The notes under the pieces are model-generated. The model searched no databases. It worked only from the letters and a program-made list of their open reading frames with translations, and was not told the DNA's origin. Below are positions 35,887-45,113 of a stretch of DNA of 64,000 nt, piece by piece. The position numbers and the translations under genes were made by a program. This stretch comes from Spirosoma linguale DSM 74. Lineage in GTDB: Bacteria; Bacteroidota; Bacteroidia; Cytophagales; Spirosomataceae. Each line of letters begins with the position of its first letter. The first letter of the stretch is position 1. The stretch is from assembly GCA_000024525.1 (NCBI GenBank), contig CP001769.1, positions 4,683,001-4,747,000 of the forward strand, in the 5' to 3' direction.

Positions 35887-36717
35887 ATGAAACTGCTCAG
35901 TGTACTTGTCTTTTTATCCCTCTCTTTAACGAATGTATCTGGTCAGGCGGATACCACAAAGCAAAAGGTTTATCGGGTAAGTCTGCCCTATGAAGGGGGT
36001 GGATCGTTAGTCTTCATCGGCGTTTCGGCTCTGGGATTCAAACAACTGGATCGCGTCGCGTCCTTCGATCAGGCCGATGTCGTTCATCTTGATCCAAACT
36101 CCGTTAATGCCTTCGACCGGTCGGTTATCTTCAACAATCCGGCGAACTACGACCGGGCGCAAAAACGGTCGGATCTTTTCCTGAATGTATCCATCCTCAG
36201 TCCGCTGCTGTTGATGGCCGATAAGCGAATCCGAAAAGACTGGCTCGATCTGCTGACCCTGTACGTCGCAACGCATGCCGTAGATAACGCGATCTATTTT
36301 GCATCGGCCTATTCCGTTCGGCGAGCCAGACCCTTTACCTACAATCCGGACGTGCCGCTGGAAACAAAAGTCGGGGTGGCTAAAAGTAATTCGTTCTACA
36401 GCGGTCATGTGTCCTTCAGCTCAACGGCCACGTTCTTTCTGGCCAAGGTGTTTACGGACTACCATCATATTAAAGGCTGGAAACGGGTCGCCATTTTTTC
36501 GCTGGTGAGCGTTCCGCCAGCCCTGGTTGCCTATAATCGAATGGAAGCGGGTAAACATTTCAAGACCGATGTCATGCTGGGGTTTGCCGTTGGAGCAGCC
36601 TCGGGCATCCTTATTCCAGAATTACACAAGCGAATAAAACAGTCCAAGTCAGTAGCCCTGGAGCCCTTTTTTTCAGCGACCGGGCAAAAAGGGCTGACAC
36701 TTAATTATCATTTCTAG
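35887..36717 (+). CDS. PAP2-superfamily membrane phosphatase
   Basis: The 276-residue exported protein has a signal peptide (MKLLSVLVFLSLSLTNVSGQ) and a PAP2 domain with the three family motifs: RRARPF (motif 1), SNSFYSGHVSFSS (motif 2, SGH) and YNRMEAGKHFKTDV (motif 3, R...H...D). These residues mark phosphatidic-acid or undecaprenyl-pyrophosphate type phosphatases in the envelope. The frame is open from a TTG at 35851, but ATG 35887 begins the signal peptide. A very long palindrome follows and separates it from the arsenic operon. Confidence 0.87.
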   Translation: MKLLSVLVFLSLSLTNVSGQADTTKQKVYRVSLPYEGGGSLVFIGVSALGFKQLDRVASFDQADVVHLDPNSVNAFDRSVIFNNPANYDRAQKRSDLFLNVSILSPLLLMADKRIRKDWLDLLTLYVATHAVDNAIYFASAYSVRRARPFTYNPDVPLETKVGVAKSNSFYSGHVSFSSTATFFLAKVFTDYHHIKGWKRVAIFSLVSVPPALVAYNRMEAGKHFKTDVMLGFAVGAASGILIPELHKRIKQSKSVALEPFFSATGQKGLTLNYHF

Positions 36718-36748
36718 CCTTTCTAATTTCCCTTAGAATATATTTTTC

Positions 36749-36853
36749 CTGTAGTGCCGACCGTCGAAGCGTCGAACCGTCCCGGTCGGTTATGAAGTTG
36801 AATAGCTCCTGACCGACCGGGACGGTTCGACGCTTCGACGGTCGGCACTACAG
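36749..36853. repeat. 42-bp perfect palindrome
   Basis: The arm 36749-36790 is fully complementary to 36812-36853, with a 21-base spacer. Each arm itself contains CCGACC...GGTCGG, which can fold inside the larger stem. It sits between the PAP2 gene and the arsR operator, and can terminate PAP2 transcription. With its unusual length it belongs to the set of long palindromes in this window. Confidence 0.85.
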
Positions 36854-36864
36854 AAAAATTATTC

Positions 36865-36902
36865 ATCGTAATATTACGATTTAAAATATTCCTTTACCTT
36901 TG
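36865..36902 (+). promoter_or_regulatory. arsR operator and -7 promoter element
   Basis: ATCGTAATATTACGAT at 36865-36880 is a perfect 16-bp palindrome. TACCTTTG at 36895-36902 matches the Bacteroidota -7 element, and the palindrome covers the expected -33 region. A related palindrome (one mismatch) lies before arsM at 37324-37339, so both are probable ArsR operators. The arsR ATG starts only 5 bases after the -7 element. Confidence 0.8.
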
Positions 36903-36906
36903 GGAT

Positions 36907-37236
36907 ATGGGACTGACCAAAACCGAAATTTTTACGGCAGAACAAAACCGAGTTGCGGATCTGGCAAAAGCCTTTGCGCACCCGGCCCGTGTCGCCATTC
37001 TACAGTTATTGGCTCAGAAGAAAGCCTGCGTTTGTGGCGACATTGTTGATGAGTTGCCACTAGCTCAGGCGACCGTTTCGCAACACCTCAAAGAGTTGAA
37101 ACGCATAGGTATCATTCAGGGCAGCATCGACCCGCCCCGCGTTTGCTACTGTATCGACGAAACCGTCTGGGACGAAGCCCGGCAGTTATTCGGGCAGGTA
37201 TTTGACTCCGTTATTGTTGAAAAAAGCTGTTGCTGA
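36907..37236 (+). CDS. arsR: arsenic-responsive ArsR/SmtB repressor
   Basis: The 109-residue winged-helix repressor has the family HTH ([20 protein letters not shown]) and metal-sensing Cys residues: ACVCGD in the alpha-3 region and a C-terminal EKSCC tail. As(III) binding releases it from DNA. It is first in an arsenic operon and its operator lies directly in front, so it is autoregulated. The start codon is so near the -7 element that the mRNA may be leaderless. ATG 36907. Confidence 0.93.
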   Translation: MGLTKTEIFTAEQNRVADLAKAFAHPARVAILQLLAQKKACVCGDIVDELPLAQATVSQHLKELKRIGIIQGSIDPPRVCYCIDETVWDEARQLFGQVFDSVIVEKSCC

Positions 37237-37316
37237 TTGGTTATTAGTTAGTGAGTTATTGGTTACTAGTTGATCGGAATAACTTAATAACCAATGACTC
37301 AATAATCACATTTACC
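37237..37316. repeat. AT-rich imperfect inverted repeat after arsR
   Basis: GAGTTATTGGTTACTAGTT (37253-37271) is repeated inverted and imperfectly as AACTTAATAACCAATGACTC. The flanking bases also repeat TTGGTTATTAG-like units. It belongs to a family of GGTTATTRGTTA hairpins also seen at 38251 and 63376 and may lower readthrough from arsR. Confidence 0.55.
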
Positions 37317-37323
37317 TGAATCA

Positions 37324-37339
37324 ATCGTAATATTACAAT
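37324..37339 (+). promoter_or_regulatory. probable second ArsR operator, before arsM
   Basis: ATCGTAATATTACAAT differs by one base from the perfect palindrome before arsR, and lies 14 bases before the arsM ATG. A second operator here would give arsM and the genes after it their own regulated start. Confidence 0.7.
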
Positions 37340-37353
37340 AAACACGTACAACT

Positions 37354-38250
37354 ATGCAAACCGATGATCAACTAAAAACCGTTGTCCGCGAAGCGTACGG
37401 TCAAATTGCCAGCCAATCAAAAGCGTACAACGAAGCGTCCTGCTGTGGTGCAACCAGTTGCTGTTCGCCCACCGACAACCCCGCTATCATGGCCGACGAC
37501 TATAGCCAGCTTGCCGGTTATGTAGCCGATGCCGACCTTGGCTTAGGCTGTGGTTTGCCTACCCAGTTCGCGCAGATCAAACCCGGCGATACGGTTATTG
37601 ACCTCGGTTCAGGCGCGGGCAACGATTGTTTTGTCGCTCGCCATGAAACGGGACCAACAGGCAAGGTCATCGGCATTGACTTCACGGAAGCCATGATTAG
37701 CCGCGCCCGAAAAAACGCCGATACGCTGGGCTACAATAATGTTGAATTTCGATTTGGTGATATTGAGGAAATGCCCGTGGCCGATAATACCGCCGACGTT
37801 ATCGTTTCCAACTGTGTGCTGAATCTGGTTCCCAACAAGAAAAACGTGATTTCCGAGATATGGCGTGTGCTCAAACCCGGTGGCCATTTCAGCATTTCCG
37901 ACATTGTGCTCGTCGGTGATCTACCCGCCAACTTACTCAAAGCGGCTGAACTCTATGCAGGTTGTGTGTCGGGAGCCATTCAGCAGGACGTTTACCTGAA
38001 CCTGATTCAGGAGGCCGGTTTTACCAACCTAACGCTGCAAAAGCAGAAAGCTATTTTTCTGCCCGATGAGCTATTGGCCAACTACATGACGACCGACGAA
38101 ATAGCGTCCTTCCGTCAATCCGGTACGGGTATCGTTAGCCTGACAGCTTATGCCGAGAAACCCTCAAAGTCGGCCAAACCGCGTGTTCAGCTCATCAACT
38201 TGACAACAAAAACGGATGCCCGTTGCGAACCCGGCAGCGGCTGTTGCTAA
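37354..38250 (+). CDS. arsM: arsenite S-adenosylmethionine methyltransferase
   Basis: The 298-residue methyltransferase has the ArsM signature LGLGCGLPTQFAQIKPGDTV and SAM motif I VIDLGSGAGND, then FRFGDIEEMPVADNTADVIVSNCVLNL. Arsenic-binding Cys residues are present: an N-terminal CCGATSCC cluster, the Cys in VSNCVLNL and in YAGCVSG, and a C-terminal CEPGSGCC. It methylates As(III) to mono-, di- and trimethylarsenicals. It lies second in the operon and has its own ArsR-type operator. ATG 37354. Confidence 0.95.
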   Translation: MQTDDQLKTVVREAYGQIASQSKAYNEASCCGATSCCSPTDNPAIMADDYSQLAGYVADADLGLGCGLPTQFAQIKPGDTVIDLGSGAGNDCFVARHETGPTGKVIGIDFTEAMISRARKNADTLGYNNVEFRFGDIEEMPVADNTADVIVSNCVLNLVPNKKNVISEIWRVLKPGGHFSISDIVLVGDLPANLLKAAELYAGCVSGAIQQDVYLNLIQEAGFTNLTLQKQKAIFLPDELLANYMTTDEIASFRQSGTGIVSLTAYAEKPSKSAKPRVQLINLTTKTDARCEPGSGCC

Positions 38251-38350
38251 GTGGTTATTAGTTATGGGTTAATGGTTATGACTTATTAGCTATTAGTCAA
38301 TCGCTACTCCCATTAACCAATAACTAGTAACGAATGACCAATAACTAACC
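38251..38350. repeat. AT-rich imperfect inverted repeat after arsM
   Basis: The stretch carries GTGGTTATTAGTTATGGGTTAATGG-like units on the left and their inverted forms (CCCATTAACCAATAACTAG...AACTAACCACC) on the right. Pairing is imperfect but long. It is another member of the GGTTATTRGTTA family. Confidence 0.5.
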
Positions 38351-38353
38351 ACC

Positions 38354-38845
38354 ATGCAAATACGACCTGTACAACCCACTGACTGGCCCGCCATGGCCGC
38401 TATTTATCAGCAAGGTATCGACACGGGTAATGCCACCATGGAAACGCAGGCCCCCTCGCCCGAAACGATGGCGGCCTCCTACATGGCTTCCCCGCAGTTA
38501 GTGGCCGTTGACGGCGATACCGTCATTGGCTACGCCCTGCTCACGGCCGTTTCGGGCCGGTGCATTTTTGCGGGCGTGGCCGAAGTGAGCCTGTATATTG
38601 GTGCCGCTTACCGGGGCAAAGGCGTGGGACAACAGCTCCTTAATCGACTTATTGCCGATAGTGAAGAAAAGAACCTCTGGACTTTACAGGCGAGTATTTT
38701 GCGCGAAAACACAGCCAGCATAGCCCTGCACAAACGGTGTGGCTTCCGCGAAATTGGCTATCACGAACGCATTGGCAAACGGGCGGGTATCTGGCGAGAT
38801 ATCTTACTTCTCGAACGACGCAGCCCAACCGTAGGCATTGATTAA
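38354..38845 (+). CDS. arsN1: GNAT acetyltransferase, ArsN1 type
   Basis: The 163-residue GNAT is of the phosphinothricin/arsinothricin acetyltransferase branch. Visible are ATMETQAPSPE, YIGAAYRGKGVGQQLLN (acetyl-CoA loop), ILRENTASIALHKRCGFREIG and GIWRDILLLER. In arsenic operons this enzyme, ArsN1, acetylates arsinothricin; its exact substrate here is not proven. It lies between arsM and arsC. The product would be cytosolic. Confidence 0.85.
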   Translation: MQIRPVQPTDWPAMAAIYQQGIDTGNATMETQAPSPETMAASYMASPQLVAVDGDTVIGYALLTAVSGRCIFAGVAEVSLYIGAAYRGKGVGQQLLNRLIADSEEKNLWTLQASILRENTASIALHKRCGFREIGYHERIGKRAGIWRDILLLERRSPTVGID

Positions 38846-38855
38846 ACCAAATAAG

Positions 38856-39281
38856 ATGAAATCTATTTTAGTACTCTGCACGGGCAATTCAGCCCGCTCC
38901 CAAATGGCCCACGGCTACCTTCAACATTTTGCCGGTGACCGCGCTACGGTGTACAGCGCCGGGGTAGCCCCGCACGGGGTCAATCCGCTGGCTACGCAGG
39001 TAATGGCCGAAGACGGTGTCGATATTTCGCACCATACCTCCAACCACGTCGATGAATACGTGAATCTCCCCATCGACTATGTCATTACCGTGTGCGACAA
39101 CGCCCGCGAGCAGTGCCCCTACTTTCCGTCGACGGCGGAGATGATCCACCATAGTTTTACGGACCCGTCTCACGCTCCGGAAAGCGAACGGCTGGCGCAA
39201 TTCCGGGTGGTTCGGGACCAGATCAGGCAGTATAGTGAGCAATTTATTAACGAACGGCTTTCAGAGTCGGTGGGTGCATGA
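38856..39281 (+). CDS. arsC: arsenate reductase, low-molecular-weight phosphatase type
   Basis: The 141-residue reductase has the LMW-PTP P-loop CTGNSARS with nucleophile Cys8, a later [13 protein letters not shown] with two Cys, and DPSHAPESE with the general-acid Asp. It reduces arsenate to arsenite, probably with thioredoxin or a mycothiol-like partner. The frame is open from a TTG at 38838 overlapping arsN1; ATG 38856 places the P-loop at the usual position. Its stop overlaps the acr3 start by 4 bases (ATGA). Confidence 0.93.
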   Translation: MKSILVLCTGNSARSQMAHGYLQHFAGDRATVYSAGVAPHGVNPLATQVMAEDGVDISHHTSNHVDEYVNLPIDYVITVCDNAREQCPYFPSTAEMIHHSFTDPSHAPESERLAQFRVVRDQIRQYSEQFINERLSESVGA

Positions 39282-40336
39282 ATACCGAAACGCTACCGGG
39301 TAAACCCGTCAACCGACAGCTTTCTTTTCTGGACCGCTACCTCACGCTCTGGATATTCGGAGCGATGGCTCTGGGTATTCTGCTGGGGAACCTGTTTCCT
39401 CAAATTGAGCAATCCCTGAATGCCTACCAGCAGGGTACAACCAATATTCCGCTGGCCATTGGCCTGATCCTGATGATGTATCCGCCCCTGGCCAAAGTCC
39501 GGTACGACCAGTTGCCTCAGGTATTCCGAAACAGAAAAATCCTGCTTCTTTCGCTGGTACAAAACTGGCTTATTGGCCCGGTATTGATGTTTGTACTGGC
39601 CGTTTTATTATTACCCGACAAACCCGAATACATGACCGGTCTGATCATGATCGGCATAGCGCGTTGTATCGCCATGGTCATTGTCTGGAATGATCTGGCC
39701 CTCGGCGACCGCGAATACGTAGCAGGACTGGTGGCCTTTAACAGCGTCTTTCAGGTCCTTTTCTATTCGGTCTATGCCTACGTTTTTGTTACGGTACTAC
39801 CTCCCCTATTCGGTTTACCCGGCATGGCAGTCGACATCAGTATCGGTCAGATTGCCGAGAGCGTGTTCATCTACCTGGGTGTTCCGTTCCTGGCAGGTAT
39901 GTTGTCTCGTTGGTCACTGACCCGGTGGAAAGGGCAGTACTGGTACGAAACCCGCTTCCTGCCAGCCATCAGCCCTATTACACTAGTGGCCTTGCTCTTT
40001 ACCATCGTGGCCATGTTTAGCCTGAAGGGTCGTCTGGTGCTGGAATTACCAGGCGATGTATTACGAATAGCCCTGCCGCTGGTTGTCTACTTCGGGCTGA
40101 TGTTCTTTGCCGCTTTCTACCTGGCTAAACGCGCTGGAGCCGATTATCCTAAAAGCACGTCGCTCGCCTTTACAGCCGCTGGCAATAATTTCGAACTGGG
40201 CATTGCCGTAGCTATTTCTGTGTTCGGCATCAACTCCGGCGTAGCGTTTGCCGCTGTTATCGGGCCGCTGATCGAAGTACCCGTTCTGATTCTGCTAGTC
40301 AGTTTTGCGCTTAAACAGCAACCTAAGTTTAGTTGA
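39278..40336 (+). CDS. acr3: arsenite efflux permease ACR3
   Basis: The 352-residue inner-membrane transporter has ten predicted helices. The family core [20 protein letters not shown] holds the essential Cys, and [20 protein letters not shown] is the second conserved block; both identify ACR3 rather than ArsB. It pumps As(III) out of the cell. It is coupled to arsC by a 4-base overlap and ends the operon. Confidence 0.95.
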   Translation: MNTETLPGKPVNRQLSFLDRYLTLWIFGAMALGILLGNLFPQIEQSLNAYQQGTTNIPLAIGLILMMYPPLAKVRYDQLPQVFRNRKILLLSLVQNWLIGPVLMFVLAVLLLPDKPEYMTGLIMIGIARCIAMVIVWNDLALGDREYVAGLVAFNSVFQVLFYSVYAYVFVTVLPPLFGLPGMAVDISIGQIAESVFIYLGVPFLAGMLSRWSLTRWKGQYWYETRFLPAISPITLVALLFTIVAMFSLKGRLVLELPGDVLRIALPLVVYFGLMFFAAFYLAKRAGADYPKSTSLAFTAAGNNFELGIAVAISVFGINSGVAFAAVIGPLIEVPVLILLVSFALKQQPKFS

Positions 40337-40353
40337 CATAAAACTAGCCGATA

Positions 40354-40392
40354 GCTGACACGGGCTACACTTTTGGTGTAGCCCGTGTAGCT
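40354..40392. terminator. hairpin after acr3
   Basis: ACACGGGCTACAC (40358-40370) pairs perfectly with 40376-40388, with loop TTTTG; AGCT on both sides extends it. It lies between converging acr3 and the next gene and carries the CGGGCT unit also seen in the REP-like elements. Confidence 0.7.
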
Positions 40393-40410
40393 TTAAAGAA
40401 CTTTCTCTTT

Positions 40411-40812
40411 CTAGTTGATAGCGACCAGACGTTGCGGGGCGGCAATGAGCTTAGTAGCCCCAAGCTGTACCTGTTTAACAATGCTGGCACCGCTTGCCGA
40501 CTTTATCTCCAACTCGTAAGATCCGTTTGGCAAATCCTCGACGTTCAGTTGTAAGCGAGCCTGCGTTTGGCGTTTGCCAACCTGTTGTGTAAACAGATAA
40601 TTACTCTGACCAACTTCACGCAGACTGATACGTACCGACTCAACCGTTGTCTTATCGACGGCCAGCTTAATTTTGTTAGTATTGGTAATGTATACGCTGG
40701 CATCGAAGGAAGCCGGTTTTGTTGGGTTGGTTGGATTGGCCAGCAAAGGTGTGGCGCTTAAAAAGAGGGCGGCAACTGTTTTGGCGAAAGCGGAAGTAAG
40801 TGCGTTGTTCAT
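40411..40812 (-). CDS. small exported protein, unknown function
   Basis: The 133-residue protein has a signal peptide (SAFAKTVAALFLSATPLLA) and a single beta-sandwich-like domain with alternating strands (KIKLAVDKTTVESVRISLRE, ARLQLNVEDLPNGSYELEIK, ASIVKQVQL). The pattern recalls Ig- or FnIII-like domains of small secreted Bacteroidota proteins, but I cannot name a family. It converges with acr3 and has its own hairpin upstream. No function is inferred. Confidence 0.6.
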   Translation of the reverse strand: MNNALTSAFAKTVAALFLSATPLLANPTNPTKPASFDASVYITNTNKIKLAVDKTTVESVRISLREVGQSNYLFTQQVGKRQTQARLQLNVEDLPNGSYELEIKSASGASIVKQVQLGATKLIAAPQRLVAIN

Positions 40813-40921
40813 GGCTGTAAATTGTTGTTTTTAGTACTGTTTGAGTTCGTGTACTATATGCCAACAAGTATGCCAATCGAATAAGCCACTGATTTTCAGT
40901 AAACTATAAAAAATAGCTACG

Positions 40922-40974
40922 GGTCGATCTGTACGATAGCGGACAAAGTTGGTCCGCTATCGTACAAATCGACC
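40922..40974. terminator. 23-bp hairpin upstream of the small secreted gene
   Basis: The arm 40922-40944 (GGTCGATCTGTACGATAGCG and three more bases) pairs with 40952-40974 with one mismatch and a 7-base loop. It lies between two minus-strand genes, 71 bases after the TPR gene, and probably terminates that gene. Confidence 0.65.
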
Positions 40975-41044
40975 GGGCAGAATTGCTGACAACAAAAGCC
41001 GGAACAACCCTATATCAACACCTACCAGGAAAACCGCTCATCAA

Positions 41045-42736
41045 TCAATAAATAGACGATGTCGGCATTTGCTCGGCCTTTGAAAAAGCGGTTTTGTAGC
41101 CAGCCTCGATTCTCGCCAGTTCGGCCCGTTTCCCCTGGAGGGCAAGCGCTTTATGAAGGCCAACCAACGACCAGCCATTGCCCGGATGATGCGCCAAATC
41201 CTCACGATACACGACTTCAGCTTCCTTCGCTTTCTTCAGTTGAAGCAGATAAGCGCCTAAAAACTGCCGGGCTGGCAGCGGCCAGTCACTGGGTTCGGTA
41301 TAAATCAACTGATCTTCCAGGTTGATAGCCTGATCGAGGGCCGCAAAAGCCGGATCATGCGCCTTTCGAGAGAAAAGCAGGGATGCGTCCAGAATATGTT
41401 CGGCAATGCGGGCCACGGGCAAGGGCGCATTGAAAGGAATACGTCGTTTTTCAAGAATCGGGTCACTCAACCGCTCCCGAAGCCGTGTCAACTCGTGCTG
41501 AGCTTCCGCCGTTTTTCCGAGGGCTACCAGCGCCATGCCTCGTGAAAAATGATCCAGCAGCATGGCATAGGCCCAGTCGTTCTGCGGCTTCGGTGCCGCC
41601 AAGATCTCGTTCCATTTACCCAACCTCACCAGCGTCAGCGAGGGTAGCATATACAGGTATTGATCGTAGGTATTCCCGGCTACCGGCGAGACGGATTTTC
41701 GGCAGCGCAGGGCGTCTTTCAAGCCAACTTCGTACATCCCTCCCGACAGCGCGCAGTAGGTCTGAACGGCAAAATAATGGGGCGAATGCTTTACCAAATT
41801 CAGATGAGCCGCCAGCGAATCGTAGATCAACAAATTGGCATCGGCTTTGTCGTTGACCTGTACACCCTGCTCAAAAAGACCGTTTCGCTGATATTCGTGG
41901 CTCGCCATGTGAACCATATGCGCAACGCCGGGCAGCAGTGTTTTGAGCTTATCGGCACTGGTTAAGGCCACTTCGGGCTGTCGGGACGCTTCAGTTAGGT
42001 GGATCTGGTAATGCAGCGCTGCCGGATGATTCGGGTATTGCTTCAGTACAGCCCCGGTCAGGTCGACTACTTCCTGTGTCCAGGCTTTGGGCTTTCCATC
42101 GGGTGTCCAGAAATCCCAGGCATGAATCAGCATAATGGCATCTACATACAGCATTTTGATATCCGGGTCATCAAATTCGGTAATCAACTCTTTCGTTGCC
42201 GATGCGTAGGCTTCATTGAGGTTTTTTCGGTCTTCCCCGGCCCCAACTGTCGCGTATCGGGTGTTCATCACCTGAATCAGCCTTTTCTCTTTCGCGGTGG
42301 CATTCGATGCCAGTTCGTTCATGCGAGCCAGAATAGTGGGCATATCGGCGGGAACGGTGTATGTATGGGCCGCATTGTAATAAGGGCCTCCGGCCAATGC
42401 CTGACCCCACCAGGCCATCGGACACGTAGGGTCAAGACGGGCCACCTCTTTAAACGAAGCCATCGCTTCCTTCATGTGGTAGCTGTAGTACATCGTCAGA
42501 CCCTGATTGAAGTAAAACTGCGCACTGTCCGACCGGGTGGAAATCACATACGAATGATCTCCCCAACCCGGCAGGGGAACCATAAACTTCCCATTTTCCA
42601 GCTGGCTGATACGGCCACTGGCATCAGACCCACACATGGCGATACTTGTGCCCGTTTCAGAAACGGAGTAGGGCTTGAGAACAAAAAAGGCAGTTAAAAA
42701 AAGTGACGGGATCAATACCCAAAAAATAGCTTTCAT
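41045..42736 (-). CDS. TPR-repeat exported protein
   Basis: The 563-residue protein has an N-terminal hydrophobic segment (FWVLIPSLFLTAFFVL). At least three TPR-like motifs (QFYFNQGLTMYYSYHMKEA, MASFKEVARLDPTCPMAWWG, and RGMALVALGKTAEAQHEL) and a characteristic ALAGGPYYNAAHTY segment mark a Bacteroidota family of unknown role often found with exported enzymes. The C-terminal part again has TPR-like helices. It may bind peptides or a partner protein in the periplasm. ATG 42736. Confidence 0.72.
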   Translation of the reverse strand: MKAIFWVLIPSLFLTAFFVLKPYSVSETGTSIAMCGSDASGRISQLENGKFMVPLPGWGDHSYVISTRSDSAQFYFNQGLTMYYSYHMKEAMASFKEVARLDPTCPMAWWGQALAGGPYYNAAHTYTVPADMPTILARMNELASNATAKEKRLIQVMNTRYATVGAGEDRKNLNEAYASATKELITEFDDPDIKMLYVDAIMLIHAWDFWTPDGKPKAWTQEVVDLTGAVLKQYPNHPAALHYQIHLTEASRQPEVALTSADKLKTLLPGVAHMVHMASHEYQRNGLFEQGVQVNDKADANLLIYDSLAAHLNLVKHSPHYFAVQTYCALSGGMYEVGLKDALRCRKSVSPVAGNTYDQYLYMLPSLTLVRLGKWNEILAAPKPQNDWAYAMLLDHFSRGMALVALGKTAEAQHELTRLRERLSDPILEKRRIPFNAPLPVARIAEHILDASLLFSRKAHDPAFAALDQAINLEDQLIYTEPSDWPLPARQFLGAYLLQLKKAKEAEVVYREDLAHHPGNGWSLVGLHKALALQGKRAELARIEAGYKTAFSKAEQMPTSSIY

Positions 42737-42975
42737 ATCGGTATATACTTTCGGAAGGGAATGAACTGGTTCAAGCTAACGGCTCGCTACAGGTGGCTAT
42801 CAGTAGGGAATATAGGACTTTTCGTCGGGTTCGGCATAGATCGCGTAGTAAACCGCATACTATCCTGACCGTACGGTTTACCTTCGAGACTGCTCGCCAA
42901 CCTATAACGCGGCTACGGTTCATTATTGAAAAACAGACGCTTGTCTCAGCCGTGCCACAGGTCTACATGCACTTC
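42737..42975. other. intergenic region with weak hairpin
   Basis: A 239-base gap between the minus-strand PNP and TPR genes. GTAAACCG (42848-42855) and CGGTTTAC (42874-42881) form a weak hairpin. No ORF of credible quality was found. Confidence 0.4.
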
Positions 42976-43791
42976 TTATAACCGCCCAATCATTTCCCGA
43001 ATCAGCATCGTTAGCTTTGGCTCAGCTTGTGCAGCAGTTGCCAGAATCTTAACCAACTCTGCTTTTTCCAGCGTATCGGGAAAGCATAAGTCCGTGATGA
43101 CAGATATGCCAAAAACGTCCATACCGAGCTGATTTGCCACGATCACTTCTGGTACTGTCGACATGCCCACGGCATCAGCACCCCATTGACGCAGCATCCG
43201 GTACTCAGCCCGCGTTTCCAGTTGCGGCCCCGTTACACTGACGTACACGCCCCGCTTGAGCGGAATGTCCAGCTCGGCGGCAACGGAAAAAGCAAGGTCA
43301 ATGAGTGATTTTCGGTACGGCTCACTCATATCGGGGAACCGGTCGCCAAAAATGGGCGGATTCGGGCAGATTAACGGATTTTGCGGCAGCAATAAACTGA
43401 TATGGTCGTCAATTACCATCAGATCGCTGGTTTGAAAGGTCGGATTCATTCCCCCGGCGGCATTGGAAACGAGCAGCGTTTGTATACCCAGCGCGTGCAT
43501 CACCCGAACCGGGTAGGTAACCTGCTGCATCGTATACCCTTCATAATAATGAAACCGCCCCTGCATAACCACCACCGATTTACCACCCAGTGTGCCAATC
43601 AGTAATTTGCCCGAATGAAACTCAACCGTCGAGAGGGGAAAATGCGGAATCGTCTCGTAGGGAATCGTTGTGTCGATGTCCAGTTCATTGGTGAGGGCAC
43701 CCAGACCGGTTCCGAGAATAATACCAATGGCTGGCCGAAGGGTTATTTTCGATTGGATAAACTGAGTGGTTTCCTGAATCTGTTCAAACAT
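42976..43791 (-). CDS. purine nucleoside phosphorylase
   Basis: The 271-residue trimeric-type PNP (family 2) has the phosphate loop [15 protein letters not shown] near residue 22, [20 protein letters not shown] and the signature [20 protein letters not shown], followed by [24 protein letters not shown]. It cleaves purine nucleosides with phosphate and serves salvage. The frame continues to 43845 through a TTG; ATG 43791 ([11 protein letters not shown]) is the family-like start. It is divergent from the lacI gene of the sugar-acid locus, which does not suggest a shared role. Confidence 0.93.
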
Positions 43792-43964
43792 GATTGCTAA
43801 GCGGGTATGTTTTTCTGCAAAGAAACCGCTTGTCGGCCTAATCAACTAGCTACTATATTCTCTTCAAGGTTGTCAGGAACGGTGTTTTCTGGTTTCCTGG
43901 CAACACTTTTTCTGAGTATGTTTTCTGATAATAAAACAAATTCCAATAAAAATAATAATAGTTC

Positions 43965-43996
43965 TTGCTTTGCTTAAACGATTAACTTTATATTTG
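43965..43996 (+). promoter_or_regulatory. lacI promoter with overlapping operator
   Basis: TTTG or TTGC near 43965-43972 and TATATTTG at 43989-43996 form a -33/-7 pair. Between them lies GCTTAAACGATTAACT (43972-43987), a CpG-centred semi-palindrome of LacI-operator type. An inverted, more symmetric copy is at 45114-45129. Position and match make autoregulation likely. Confidence 0.7.
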
Positions 43997-44060
43997 TTTG
44001 ATTTTATTACCGGAGCCCACTTGCCCCACCAATCGGGTAGTTTAATTCGGAGAAGTAAGG

Positions 44061-45101
44061 ATGAGTAAGACGAAGGTGTCTATAAAAGATATAGCCCAAA
44101 GAGCCGGTGTCTCTACCGCTTTAGTGTCTTACGTATTGAATGGAAAGGAAAAAGAAAGTCGGGTTGGGCAGGAAATAGCAACGAAGGTCCGGCAAATAGC
44201 TGCCGACCTGAACTACCAGCCGAGCCATCTGGCAAAGAGTTTACGAAGCGGAAAAACGCATACCATCGGCCTGGTCATCGCCGATATATCGAACCCGTTC
44301 TTCGCCAACATTGCCCGGGTGGTTGAAGATGAAGCAAAACGAAACGGATATACAGTTATTATCGGCAGTTCGGATGAAAACGCCAGCAAATCGCAGGATT
44401 TACTCGACGTGCTGATTAACCGACAAGTAGATGGGTTTATCATTGTCTCGTCAGAAGATTCGGAAGAACAGATCCGCTGCCTGAACGACAAGCATATTCC
44501 TTTTGTGCTGCTGGACCGGTACTTCCCGGATATCCCAAGCGATTTTGTATCAACAGATCATTACAAGGCATCGTATGACGCAGGCACCCACTTAGTCAGG
44601 AATCGATACAAACACATTGGCATGATCGCCTATGATTCGCAGCTGTTTCATATGCAGGAACGAATCAGAGGGTATCAGGACGCACTTCGGGATAACCATG
44701 TACAGGCACACGAACACTGGTTGAAACGAGTAAAAATCAGTGCAATCGACACCGGCGTGAAAGCGGCCATCGACAGCATGCTGGCTATTGACCAACCCAT
44801 CGACGCGCTGCTGTTTGCTACCTATAGCCTGGCCGTAAGTGGACTGAAACATATAAACAAGCTTGGCATAAAGGTGCCGGACGATCTGGCTATTGTCAGT
44901 TTCGGACAAGCCGAAGTATTTGAATTGTACTACTGCCCGATCACTTACCTCAAACAGCCTATTGTGCTGTTAGGTCAAACGGCGGTTGAATTACTGGTAA
45001 AAAAACTGACCCATAAACTAACCGAACCAGCCCAGATACTTATGAAAGCAGAATTGATCGAACGAGCCTCGTCAAAAACAAAGAAAACCCTAACCATCTA
45101 G
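44061..45101 (+). CDS. LacI-family transcriptional regulator of the sugar-acid locus
   Basis: The 346-residue regulator has the LacI HTH at residues 5-25 (SIKDIAQRAGVSTALVSYVL), a hinge helix region LNYQPSHLAKSLRSG and a periplasmic-binding-protein-like sensor (IGLVIADISNPFFANIARV, FIIVSSEDSEEQIRCL). The likely effector is a sugar acid or an intermediate. It is the first gene of the cluster, and two matching operator candidates lie directly before (43972) and after (45114) it. It follows a good ribosome binding site (GAAGTAAGG). Confidence 0.92.
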   Translation: MSKTKVSIKDIAQRAGVSTALVSYVLNGKEKESRVGQEIATKVRQIAADLNYQPSHLAKSLRSGKTHTIGLVIADISNPFFANIARVVEDEAKRNGYTVIIGSSDENASKSQDLLDVLINRQVDGFIIVSSEDSEEQIRCLNDKHIPFVLLDRYFPDIPSDFVSTDHYKASYDAGTHLVRNRYKHIGMIAYDSQLFHMQERIRGYQDALRDNHVQAHEHWLKRVKISAIDTGVKAAIDSMLAIDQPIDALLFATYSLAVSGLKHINKLGIKVPDDLAIVSFGQAEVFELYYCPITYLKQPIVLLGQTAVELLVKKLTHKLTEPAQILMKAELIERASSKTKKTLTI

Positions 45102-45113
45102 TTTTATGCCCTT

